41,281 nt of DNA. Source: a virus. Both the position numbers and the translations under genes were made by a program. The stretch lies in the IMG/VR virus record IMGVR_UViG_3300025910_000016, positions 1 to 41,281 of that record; one strand, written 5' to 3'. Position 1 is the first letter of the stretch; each line of letters opens with the position of its first letter. Below are positions 28,417-35,517 of this stretch, piece by piece. The notes beneath the pieces are model-generated. The model saw only the letters and a list, made by a program, of their open reading frames with translations. It was not told the DNA's origin and made no database searches.

Positions 28417-28617
28417 TCAATCTATTAATATGGAGTGCACCCAAAACAGATGCTCCACCATCACAGGTAATTCCAAAGTGTCAAATTCGCAATGCTTGCA
28501 GCGGAACTGCTCAAAGCCCGCCCACGTGCCTGTGGTGTAATGCTCATTCTCTGCGGGTGTTGGCTGATCGCTGTCCGCTGATTGCTCAGCTTTCTTCTTT
28601 TTCGCCATCATGATCAT
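28417..28617 (-). CDS. small C2H2-like zinc-finger protein in the head-tail cluster
   Basis: A 66-aa protein. CKHCEFDTLELPVMVEHLFW then VH gives C-x2-C-x12-H-x4-H, a C2H2-like zinc-binding pattern unusual but known in small siphophage genes. The N-terminus is basic (MAKKKK), and residues about 9-25 (AEQSADSDQPTPAEN) are encoded by a heptamer block. Its ATG 28617 overlaps the upstream stop as ATGA; ATG 28611 is better placed for GGAG. Function unknown. Confidence 0.6.
   Translation of the reverse strand: MIMMAKKKKAEQSADSDQPTPAENEHYTTGTWAGFEQFRCKHCEFDTLELPVMVEHLFWVHSILID
28560..28587. repeat. degenerate heptamer block (4 units) inside a gene
   Basis: TTGGCTG, ATCGCTG, TCCGCTG, ATTGCTC in strict 7-nt register. 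They encode the Ser/Asp/Gln-rich linker of the zinc-finger-like protein. Confidence 0.55.
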
Positions 28618-29003
28618 GTCTCCTTGTGCCAGATTCGATAATCGGCAATTCTGCGTGTCAGTCCAGTTTCGGGATCAGGGAAATCACGCTGATCAAGCAA
28701 AAATGATCCGAAAGTTTCCTCAGCTCCCATCGCTCCTGCATATCCGTTCAGCGCCAAACGTAGAACCCTCGCCACCTGGAGCGCCTCTAAAGTTGTCTTT
28801 GACCAGCACGCAAACTGAAAACGCGGGTGTGCCAGTTCAGAAGGGCCTGAATGAGTCTGCTCGTGCGGGTCACTGATCAACTGCCAGACCACCGCAGGCA
28901 CAGTTGGGTTTTGCGGTAGGGTCTTGTTATGCAGGCGATTTCCGATCAATGCCGAAAGCCCTGCGTTGGCGAGTAGATAAGTCACCAGTCCTTGCTCGAT
29001 CAT
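28614..29003 (-). CDS. tail completion protein (DUF3168-like)
   Basis: A 129-aa protein opening MIEQGLVTYLLANAGLSALI, with PAVVWQLISDPHEQTHSGP and FACWSKTTLEALQVARVLR in the order of the DUF3168/gp17-like tail completion family. That family joins tail to head. It overlaps the upstream HK97-gp10-like gene and the downstream gene by 4 nt each, the usual compact head-tail order. Length is normal. Confidence 0.8.
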   Translation of the reverse strand: MIEQGLVTYLLANAGLSALIGNRLHNKTLPQNPTVPAVVWQLISDPHEQTHSGPSELAHPRFQFACWSKTTLEALQVARVLRLALNGYAGAMGAEETFGSFLLDQRDFPDPETGLTRRIADYRIWHKET

Positions 29004-29434
29004 TTTGTGGCTTCCTCTACCAGCCGCACGATCGTCTTACTTACCGCTTTCACCACAGCATCTTCATGCTCATCTGCTGCAGATCGCATGAATGGTCTTG
29101 CGGCCACATGTGCAGTGCCAAATTCCAGGGACGGTGCAGCTTCAGAATTGGTCGCTACTTGTGAAGAGGTCTCATCGATCAGCGAAGATTCAATACTGTT
29201 CACCAAATGCCCGAAATCGATTGCAGGCGTTTCACCAGGTGCAGAGGCTCGATGTGCGTGTCCACCTCTGGAATAGGTCCGTCCATGGTGACCTTCCTGC
29301 ATGGATTGCTTTATGAAACCCTCCAGCACCAATGCGCCTGCCAGCATTGCCTTGCCAGTGCCACCTGGCACGAGTGTCTGCAATTTGTGCAGCTTACTGA
29401 TCAGTTCATCATTGCCAGAAACAACGTCACTCAC
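29000..29434 (-). CDS. HK97 gp10-like tail component
   Basis: A 144-aa protein. NDELISKLHKLQTLVPGGTG, ALVLEGFIKQSMQEGHHGRT and the closing LEFGTAHVAARPFMRSAADE are typical of the HK97-gp10-like/minor tail protein family, involved in joining or completing the tail. It overlaps the upstream head closure gene by 8 nt and the tail completion gene by 4 nt. Confidence 0.8.
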   Translation of the reverse strand: MSDVVSGNDELISKLHKLQTLVPGGTGKAMLAGALVLEGFIKQSMQEGHHGRTYSRGGHAHRASAPGETPAIDFGHLVNSIESSLIDETSSQVATNSEAAPSLEFGTAHVAARPFMRSAADEHEDAVVKAVSKTIVRLVEEATK

Positions 29435-29819
29435 TGGGCTCTACCTTTCGCAGACTTAACACAATGCCGCTCGGACCTTCCTCTGCAGGTGAAACGATTT
29501 CATAAACAGTATTTGTATTGGTGGGCTGGCCAAACCTTCTTAAGATTCGAAAGCGGTCGCGCATATCGAATACGGTCCCCAACGGAAGGCGAAGTCTCAC
29601 ATCCCACGTGACCGTGATCTTGGCACTATCGCGCTGCTCAGATCCGCCTGTCATATCGATCCCGCAGATGATGGCCTTGCCATCTGTCCATGTGGGCACA
29701 TCGGCGTTCAATGCATCTTTTGTGGAAGACCAGACCATGCGTACCACTTCATCCATCATGTGGTCTTCCTGCACTTGCCGCATCCTGCGTAATCTTGAAT
29801 CTGAAAAGATATGTGACAT
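29427..29819 (-). CDS. head closure protein
   Basis: A 130-aa protein between the head-tail adaptor and gp10-like genes. GSEQRDSAKITVTWDVRLRL then DRFRILRRFGQPTNTNTVYE has the beta-barrel pattern of the phage head-tail joining family (SPP1 gp16/HK97 gp7 type). No ribosome binding site is clear: the start ATG sits inside a heptamer repeat block. Family inference rests on position and strand pattern, not on a strict motif. Confidence 0.65.
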   Translation of the reverse strand: MSHIFSDSRLRRMRQVQEDHMMDEVVRMVWSSTKDALNADVPTWTDGKAIICGIDMTGGSEQRDSAKITVTWDVRLRLPLGTVFDMRDRFRILRRFGQPTNTNTVYEIVSPAEEGPSGIVLSLRKVEPSE

Positions 29820-29846
29820 TTGCTGATCGCTGAAAGCTAACTGCTA
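29819..29846. repeat. degenerate heptamer block (4 units)
   Basis: TTTGCTG, ATCGCTG, AAAGCTA, ACTGCTA in strict register. In reverse the block contains the TAG stop of the upstream gene (29837) and ends with the ATG of the head closure gene. Confidence 0.65.
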
Positions 29847-30253
29847 TTCGTCTCGAATGTGCGCTCGCGTGCTTTATCAGGCACAAGAGTGATCGTGCCA
29901 GGGCTGCGCCGTGAAAGATGGAATCTCACCATCTTCATTGCCTGCTCAAAGGTTTGCGAGTCGCTATAGGTGCCACCATCTGCAGAGAAGTCGGTGTTGG
30001 GTGAATTGGTTGCAGACTTCTCTTCCCAGATCGCTGCAGCTGCTGCGTGGAGGTCATAGGTGGCAGTCCAATCAGGGTTGGCCATCATTGCGCCTGGCGT
30101 TGTTGTGGAAGGCACCCGCGGAGCTTCGCCATTCTCATCCATGGTTGGATAAAGCTCGATAGTCTCCTGCAGCGTTGCATTGCTGTAGGTCACATCCGTT
30201 GGTTCATTCACCATTCGTCGCAGCTTGGTAATTTGTGCAGCGGTCGCAGTCAT
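29837..30253 (-). CDS. head-tail adaptor (connector) protein
   Basis: A 138-aa protein. MTATAAQITKLRRMVNEPTD with YSNATLQETIELYP, then DLHAAAAAIWEEKSA, recalls SPP1 gp15/HK97 gp6-like head-tail connectors, with an Ala-rich central helix. The position after the capsid proteins and before head closure supports this. The last residues (NSS) and stop codon are part of a heptamer block. GGAG supplied by palindromic element E lies 12 nt before the ATG, a slightly long spacing. Confidence 0.7.
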   Translation of the reverse strand: MTATAAQITKLRRMVNEPTDVTYSNATLQETIELYPTMDENGEAPRVPSTTTPGAMMANPDWTATYDLHAAAAAIWEEKSATNSPNTDFSADGGTYSDSQTFEQAMKMVRFHLSRRSPGTITLVPDKARERTFETNSS

Positions 30254-30265
30254 TGAATCTCATTT

Positions 30266-30320
30266 CTCCTTCCCCCAAATTGTGTTTTTCCATTTGGGGG
30301 AAGGGTTGGGGATGGGGGTC
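30266..30320 (-). repeat. palindromic C-rich element, copy E
   Basis: On the reverse strand ACCCCCATCCCCAACCC follows the TAG stop of the gene at 30320. It is followed by a long stem (CCTTCCCCCAAATGG ... CAATTTGGGGGAAGG). The 3' arm ends in GGAAGGAG, which is the only Shine-Dalgarno sequence available to the next gene. Confidence 0.75.
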
Positions 30321-30727
30321 TACGCCCGGATGTATTCCAGGTACAACGTGCAATCCAGGCCAGCGAGTGTTGCACTTCCAGTGAGGGTCAGAAACTTATC
30401 TGTGGTCCACACTGCTGGAGCAGTGATTGCGGTCTTTGCACCGTTTTGCATCACGTGCCCGTTATAGACTTCACCAGCTGCTACACCGCCCATTGCCAGG
30501 TCATTCAAAATATCAGTTGCCTTCGTGATAGCATCTGCCGCGATCCCGATTCCAAGGTTCGCTGCACCCGTGCTCTTCGCACGAATGTAGAGGCTGGACC
30601 GCAAAATGATGATGCTCACACCTTCAGGGTTTGCGAGTGCGCCCTGTCCGCCGTTATCGGTGCTGGCTACGCCAGTGATATCAATCGCCAGGGCACCCTT
30701 GCCTTGTTTGTTAATTGAGATAGTCAT
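30320..30727 (-). CDS. virion structural protein (possible capsid decoration)
   Basis: A 135-aa protein rich in Gly/Ala and beta strands (GVSIIILRSSLYIRAKSTG, KFLTLTGSATLAGLDCTLYL). GGAG precedes the ATG. It lies two genes after the major capsid protein, where decoration or minor capsid proteins are often found. No family identified with confidence. The stop codon abuts palindromic element E. Confidence 0.6.
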   Translation of the reverse strand: MTISINKQGKGALAIDITGVASTDNGGQGALANPEGVSIIILRSSLYIRAKSTGAANLGIGIAADAITKATDILNDLAMGGVAAGEVYNGHVMQNGAKTAITAPAVWTTDKFLTLTGSATLAGLDCTLYLEYIRA

Positions 30728-30778
30728 TGTCTTGTTCTCCTTAACTAAAGACCAATTTCTAATGGCTGCCAGTGGCAG

Positions 30779-31399
30779 TTAATTGAGATAGTAGATCTTC
30801 ACAGCCGTCCCGTTCAGGGCGCTGTTCAGATCCACCGTATTCTTCGCCAGCACAGCTGAATCAACTGTGATGGTTGGTGCAGTCGCTTCTTTGACGCCAG
30901 CCAGCGAAGCAAACAGTACCTGGCCTGAATCACTCAACTTATCTGGAAGACCGATCGCCTCGCTGGTACCGATCTTGATTGTGTCTTCAGTGCCTCCAGC
31001 GCCATCTCGCACCCATCCTGCCCCAGTGATACTGGTCACGGTCTTGAACGCGTTCAGCGTGGTCTTGGTGCCATTGGCAGTCGGGGCAATGGTTTCGCTG
31101 AGCGCATTCCCAGCCAGATCTGTCCCCACAATTGCGAGAGTGCCCATCGTATCGTTCACACCACCCACTTGCGTGACAGTGATCAAGAGCTTGCGAGCGA
31201 TCCCTGCTTCAGGCATGGTGGTGACTGCGAGCGTATAAGCACCCACCTTCATATTTGCACTAACGACAAAGCGGTCATCATCTGAAACCGCTGGGCTGCC
31301 TGGTGCATACAGTACAGGATTAAGAAGCGTGTTCTTAATACTTGCCACATCCGTTTGCGCCTGGCGAGCCACATTTGTATTTCTTGGAAAGAGACTCAT
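30779..31399 (-). CDS. virion structural protein next to the major capsid gene
   Basis: A 206-aa protein, beta-rich throughout with Ig-like character: YTLAVTTMPEAGIARKLLIT, TLAIVGTDLAGNALSETI, TTLNAFKTVTSITGAGWV. Such proteins next to the capsid gene are commonly head decoration proteins or fibres that strengthen the shell. GGAG precedes the ATG. I cannot match it to a named family. A heptamer block (31412-31453) fills the gap to the capsid gene. Confidence 0.65.
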   Translation of the reverse strand: MSLFPRNTNVARQAQTDVASIKNTLLNPVLYAPGSPAVSDDDRFVVSANMKVGAYTLAVTTMPEAGIARKLLITVTQVGGVNDTMGTLAIVGTDLAGNALSETIAPTANGTKTTLNAFKTVTSITGAGWVRDGAGGTEDTIKIGTSEAIGLPDKLSDSGQVLFASLAGVKEATAPTITVDSAVLAKNTVDLNSALNGTAVKIYYLN

Positions 31400-31411
31400 G
31401 ATTGGTTCTCC

Positions 31412-31453
31412 TTTACTAATGGCTGAAAACTAATTGCTGATAGCTAATAGCTA
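31412..31453. repeat. degenerate heptamer block (6 units)
   Basis: TTTACTA, ATGGCTG, AAAACTA, ATTGCTG, ATAGCTA, ATAGCTA in unbroken 7-nt register between the capsid gene's stop (31455) and the next start (31399). It is the longest block in the genome and lies in non-coding DNA. Confidence 0.75.
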
Positions 31454-31454
31454 T

Positions 31455-32423
31455 CTATGCAGTCAGGAACGAAAACGGGAACCGCGTAACGCTGTTCGCA
31501 TTCACGCGATTGATCGGATTCGGCAGGGCAAAGCCCAGGCGCATCACAGCCCGCAATGCCACCATGTCCTGTTGGGCCAGGTTATAAATAATGTTTCCCG
31601 CGGCATCCTGGATCACCGCCTCGGTGAGGATCTTGTAATTGATATCCTGGCGCATGGCATACACCAGTTGGTTCCACTGACCAGTTTGCAATAGATATGT
31701 CGGATCGACAGATCCATCGAGCGGAAATTCACAAGCCTGGCCATCCAGGTCATATTGACCGCGCACTTGCATCGATGGCAGGAAGATGGGCAAACCATCG
31801 GCATCACGAACGTTGCGCAATTTGCGGCGCATCGTAAGATGTGCGATATGTCCAGTGGACATGTAGCCATCTTCTTCGATTGTCCCAATCAAGCCGCTGA
31901 CGCCTGCGGGAGTTTCGCCCAGGATGGCCTCGTATAGATCTGTATACGCTGCCAGGCTGATCACCTGACTAGCTGCTGTTGCACCTGCCACAAGCCCAGC
32001 AGCACCCAGGTTGGTGGTCCATGACGCGGGGATATTCGTCCCATAGGTGACGGCTCTGAAGATCGCAAAATCAAACGCAGACTCTAGATCAGCCTTCACC
32101 TCACCCCAGATATCGTAGTCAGCATCATCGAGCACAGCTTCAGGAATTGGCACGATCACGGCCAGCTCTTCAGCATCGATGTACTTGTTCGCCCAGTTGA
32201 CTTCGCTGCTCTGCTTTGTACCAGTATCCCCACTCACGAAATACGCGGTGGCCAGGGCAGACATCACAGGCATGCGGCGTTGTGCCCGGCTCATATTGGG
32301 CAGCTTGCGCGCCATGCGCATCAACGGGTTCTTGTCCGCCACATTCTTGATGATCTCGTTGGAAACTTCCTGCGGGATCAAGGCATCCGCATCAGTGCGG
32401 GAAATTTGGCTATTGTATGGCAT
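31455..32423 (-). CDS. major capsid protein (HK97 fold)
   Basis: A 322-aa protein. N-terminal arm DALIPQEVSNEIIKNVADKN; then KQSSEVNWANKYIDAEELAV, VIVPIPEAVLDDADYDIWGE with the E-loop/spine pattern; the closing DMVALRAVMRLGFALPNPIN has the A-domain ending of HK97-type phage_capsid proteins. No N-terminal protease or delta domain is present and no protease gene exists nearby; instead a separate scaffold gene precedes it. GGAG precedes the ATG. Confidence 0.9.
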   Translation of the reverse strand: MPYNSQISRTDADALIPQEVSNEIIKNVADKNPLMRMARKLPNMSRAQRRMPVMSALATAYFVSGDTGTKQSSEVNWANKYIDAEELAVIVPIPEAVLDDADYDIWGEVKADLESAFDFAIFRAVTYGTNIPASWTTNLGAAGLVAGATAASQVISLAAYTDLYEAILGETPAGVSGLIGTIEEDGYMSTGHIAHLTMRRKLRNVRDADGLPIFLPSMQVRGQYDLDGQACEFPLDGSVDPTYLLQTGQWNQLVYAMRQDINYKILTEAVIQDAAGNIIYNLAQQDMVALRAVMRLGFALPNPINRVNANSVTRFPFSFLTA

Positions 32424-32489
32424 GATATTTTCTCCTTATCACGTTTTTATTTATTGCTGAAAGCTCTGCCCAATAGGGCATGCTGCCAG

Positions 32490-33095
32490 CTATTGCGGTA
32501 CTCTCCCAGCTGCTCTGCGGATCCTGGCATTCATATCAGTGGCAGCATTGGTGTTGAGCTCTGTGCCATCGCCCGCATTGCCATTGGGAGTCTTCTTTGC
32601 TCCAAACAATTCAGGGTATGAAGTCTTCAGTTTTCCGAAGTCCACAATGCCCTTTTTATCGAACAGATCATCGGTCACAGCCACTGTATAAGCCAGCTTC
32701 AGGTTGGTCACGCCAGCCTTATGCGCTGCATCGAAAAACTCAGCCTTCCGATCACCTTCAGCGATCTTATCGGCGAGTGCAGTTAACTGCGTCTCAGCAG
32801 TACTGCCTTTCTCAGCCTTCAAAGCCAGGTCACGCACTTGCTTCTCCAAATCCTTGCGACTCGCTCGCTCAGATTCCAGTGCGCTCTTCAGGCTCTTCGT
32901 GTGACCATCCAGCAAACCCTTTGTCTTGTCATCCTGCTTCTCAAACCAGGACTCGAAGGTCAAATCGCCTTGGCTTTGCTGGTTGCTGCCAGCTGATTGC
33001 TGACCGTTGTTTCCTTGTCCTCCTCCAGCGCCGCCACCAGCTGCACCATCATCGAAGAACACCTTCCATAAACTATTTCTGAACATCTCGTTCAT
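32490..33095 (-). CDS. capsid scaffolding protein
   Basis: A 201-aa protein directly upstream of the major capsid gene. Gly/Gln/Ser-rich N-terminus (residues about 18-45), then long charged helices (DKTKGLLDGHTKSLKSALES, RASRKDLEKQVRDLALKAEK) with a soluble C-terminal domain ending NARIRRAAGRVPQ. Composition, coiled coil and position are those of the GP20-like scaffolds. The flexible N-terminal stretch is partly encoded by a heptamer block. AAGGAG precedes the ATG. Confidence 0.8.
   Translation of the reverse strand: MNEMFRNSLWKVFFDDGAAGGGAGGGQGNNGQQSAGSNQQSQGDLTFESWFEKQDDKTKGLLDGHTKSLKSALESERASRKDLEKQVRDLALKAEKGSTAETQLTALADKIAEGDRKAEFFDAAHKAGVTNLKLAYTVAVTDDLFDKKGIVDFGKLKTSYPELFGAKKTPNGNAGDGTELNTNAATDMNARIRRAAGRVPQ
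32975..33009. repeat. degenerate heptamer block (5 units) inside the scaffold gene
   Basis: TTTGCTG, GTTGCTG, CCAGCTG, ATTGCTG, ACCGTTG in strict register. Read on the gene strand they encode the low-complexity NNGQQSAGSNQQSQ stretch of the scaffold protein. Confidence 0.6.
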
Positions 33096-33124
33096 CGCAA
33101 TCTCCTTGGCATCTCGCCAGAATA

Positions 33125-33152
33125 ATGACTAATAGCTACTCGCCATTAGCTA
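33125..33152. repeat. degenerate heptamer block (4 units) at a gene end
   Basis: ATGACTA, ATAGCTA, CTCGCCA, TTAGCTA in strict register. The second unit provides, in reverse, the TAG stop of the minor head gene at 33136; later units encode its last residues (ELANGE). Confidence 0.65.
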
Positions 33153-34131
33153 ATTCACCAACAGGAGTGGGCACGTAACTGCCTCCCCACGTCGGATCAT
33201 TTACAAATTTGCTCATGTCCTTCAGGTCCACGCCACTCTTCCAGGCATCGAATCTTTGTGAACCCAGGATCTCTCTCTGTGTGGCTTCAGGTTGACCTGC
33301 GAACCATTTCACGCCGCTCTCCCATTTCGCTGCAGGGATCCCGATCACCACAGGCACCGCTGTGCATCTGCCATTGGGGTGCTCATCGAACTCTCCATCC
33401 AGGCTATCGATCAGCTCACCATCACGGAAGAGACAGCCCGGACAAACGCGGCTGTCATGGGCTGCCAGGCGCTTGTAGCCGCTCACCAGGCCGCTCTCAC
33501 GGTATTGTTCGAAGTTACCCATGCGATAGGATCGCAATGTCTCGGTCCGTGCCACTGTCAATGCCTTGTCCAACCCAACGCCGAATTCCTCAGCCATCTT
33601 TCTACCCACATCCGTTGGGTGCTTTCCAAGAGCCAGTCCCTTCACCAGTGCATCTGTCAAACCACTGACTGCCTCGGGATATGCTCTCGAAAGTAAATTT
33701 CTCAATGGGCTGCCATTAGCTGCATAACCAAACATGATCTCTAGCGATCGCACAGGCAATACATCGAAGCCAGGTATCACCACGCCTGCTTCGTTGTGGA
33801 TGATCTTCAAGGCTTTCACAGCATCCTGAATTCCCTGCTTCGATAACTCAGCCTGGACCTTGGTGATCGAAGTCTCTGCAAAATCATTGAACTTCGCGGT
33901 CTCTGCTCGAGCCTGGTAAAGCAATTTGACGTAGCGATCGTGTTTCAGCACCATCGCCTCGGTGACCATATTTGATTTGGAGAGCTCTGCCGCGAGTGCT
34001 TCCATCTCGGATTGCAAAGCCTGCTCCACCTGTAGCCAGCGCTTTGCCATCGCACGCATTTGACTCTGCTCTTTCATGAGCAAAGCTTGCTTCTGTTGAC
34101 GCAGGAACCGAACAACTTCAGGATCAGGCAT
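33136..34131 (-). CDS. minor head protein (SPP1 gp7-like, head morphogenesis)
   Basis: A 331-aa protein. VARTETLRSYRMGNFEQYRE, GYKRLAAHDSRVCPGC and DEHPNGRCTAVPVV are hallmark parts of the phage Mu F/SPP1 gp7 head morphogenesis family, including the H-D-S-R-V-C and H-P-x-x-x-C motifs. The closing TQREILGSQRFDAWKSG is also typical. It stays with portal and capsid and helps DNA ejection. Start overlaps the portal gene's stop by 8 nt. Last codons and stop come from a heptamer block. Confidence 0.9.
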   Translation of the reverse strand: MPDPEVVRFLRQQKQALLMKEQSQMRAMAKRWLQVEQALQSEMEALAAELSKSNMVTEAMVLKHDRYVKLLYQARAETAKFNDFAETSITKVQAELSKQGIQDAVKALKIIHNEAGVVIPGFDVLPVRSLEIMFGYAANGSPLRNLLSRAYPEAVSGLTDALVKGLALGKHPTDVGRKMAEEFGVGLDKALTVARTETLRSYRMGNFEQYRESGLVSGYKRLAAHDSRVCPGCLFRDGELIDSLDGEFDEHPNGRCTAVPVVIGIPAAKWESGVKWFAGQPEATQREILGSQRFDAWKSGVDLKDMSKFVNDPTWGGSYVPTPVGELANGE

Positions 34132-35515
34132 TGGTTACCTTTTGTGTTTTGCCATTTGACCCCGATTGTTGATTGCTGATAGTTGTCAGATCGCCAGCAT
34201 TGAATCTTCTCTCAGCCTCCAGCATTGCGTTTGCAAGATTCGTTTGCTTCTGCCTATCTTCATCAGCCTTATCCTTCACCATCTGATCGATGAACGCCTG
34301 GCTCTTCCCTTCTTCCCGCAGAATGGTGACCAATGGCATGCCCGCCGTCACGTTCAATTGCCGCGTCTGTGCTTGTGTGTATGGCTGCACCGTTTCAGGC
34401 TTATCGAACATCGGAGTGACCTGCTCAGGCTTTACAGTTTCACCCGAAGCTTTGAGCATAAATAAAGTCGCCTGTTTCCACGGTGGTGCAAAGCGATCGA
34501 TGCGGTCCCCAGCTTTCTTGTTGAGTGGCGATTCCATGGCGATCAGCGCCTCGCCTGAAAGATTGCTTCCAATGGAAAAGAAATAATGCTTGGGTGTTCG
34601 CGTGATCGAGCTGATCGCCGTGGCCAGATCATCGATTCCCTTCAGGTAATTTTCCAATGGCGTTGCATCGAACTGGCCCGCTTGAGTCTGCTGCCCAACT
34701 CCATCACCTGCCGGCAGATCCCAGATCTCGCTGGGTGCGTTCTTCAACTTGCCATTGATCGTGGCATTGCTGATCACGTACCGTTGCTTGAACGCGCCGA
34801 ATTCTGCAGCCACCATCATGTCAGTCAACAGCTTGTTGATTCCGTTTTGGATCGGGATCACGTTCTTCAGGTCACTCTTCACCTTGCGCTGGCCCAATCG
34901 GAAATGGAAGACAGGCACTTCTCCATAAGGGTTCTCTGCAGTGGGGGTCCTGGCAAGCGGCTCGAGCGAGCTGAACTCCGTAACGTTCTTTGCCTTGTTT
35001 CGGCTACGGTAATATTCAAGATGATCTGCATAATAGAGGGTCATGGATAATTTTTCCCCTTCATCCACCCACCACTTCGCTGCAAATTTTTTCTTGCGTG
35101 GCTCAGACTTGTAATAGAACAGATGCACCAGGCGAGGATCATTGTGATAGCCCTGCATCACATCATCTTCATCAGGCCAGGCAATGAAATAACCTTCACC
35201 TGCCACCAATGTTGCCTCGTGCACATCATCGCTCTCGAGCGAGATCTCCGAAGCTTCCCAGATTTCCTTCCAGCGTTTTTGGGCGCTGCCTTCCACATTG
35301 ATCTCACGCAGGTTGATTCGGTCCCTCGTTGAATCCACTACTACCGAGCACCAGTTCTCAGCGAAATACGCATCCAGATCCTTGAAGATTTCCTTCAGTC
35401 GCTGCGCGGTATATACCAACGGCTGATCACCGTCGTAGTATTTGAACAAGTCGTTATAGGGCTCCTGCTTTGCCCTCAATACCTTGAATGCGAGTTGCAG
35501 ATCCTTGTCTGACAT
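34124..35515 (-). CDS. portal protein (SPP1 gp6-like)
   Basis: A 463-aa protein with the order of the phage portal SPP1 family: LKEIFKDLDAYFAENWCSVV, VDSTRDRINLREINVEG, NGINKLLTDMMVAAEFGAF, ITRTPKHYFFSIGSNLSGEA. It forms the dodecameric ring through which DNA is packaged. Stop of the terminase gene lies 2 nt upstream, so translation is coupled. C-terminal residues (TTISNQQSGSNGK) are encoded by a short heptamer block. Confidence 0.9.
   Translation of the reverse strand: MSDKDLQLAFKVLRAKQEPYNDLFKYYDGDQPLVYTAQRLKEIFKDLDAYFAENWCSVVVDSTRDRINLREINVEGSAQKRWKEIWEASEISLESDDVHEATLVAGEGYFIAWPDEDDVMQGYHNDPRLVHLFYYKSEPRKKKFAAKWWVDEGEKLSMTLYYADHLEYYRSRNKAKNVTEFSSLEPLARTPTAENPYGEVPVFHFRLGQRKVKSDLKNVIPIQNGINKLLTDMMVAAEFGAFKQRYVISNATINGKLKNAPSEIWDLPAGDGVGQQTQAGQFDATPLENYLKGIDDLATAISSITRTPKHYFFSIGSNLSGEALIAMESPLNKKAGDRIDRFAPPWKQATLFMLKASGETVKPEQVTPMFDKPETVQPYTQAQTRQLNVTAGMPLVTILREEGKSQAFIDQMVKDKADEDRQKQTNLANAMLEAERRFNAGDLTTISNQQSGSNGKTQKVTNA
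34165..34185. repeat. degenerate heptamer block (3 units) inside the portal gene
   Basis: ATTGTTG, ATTGCTG, ATAGTTG in register within the disordered C-terminal tail of the portal protein. Confidence 0.5.
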
Positions 35516-35517
35516 AA

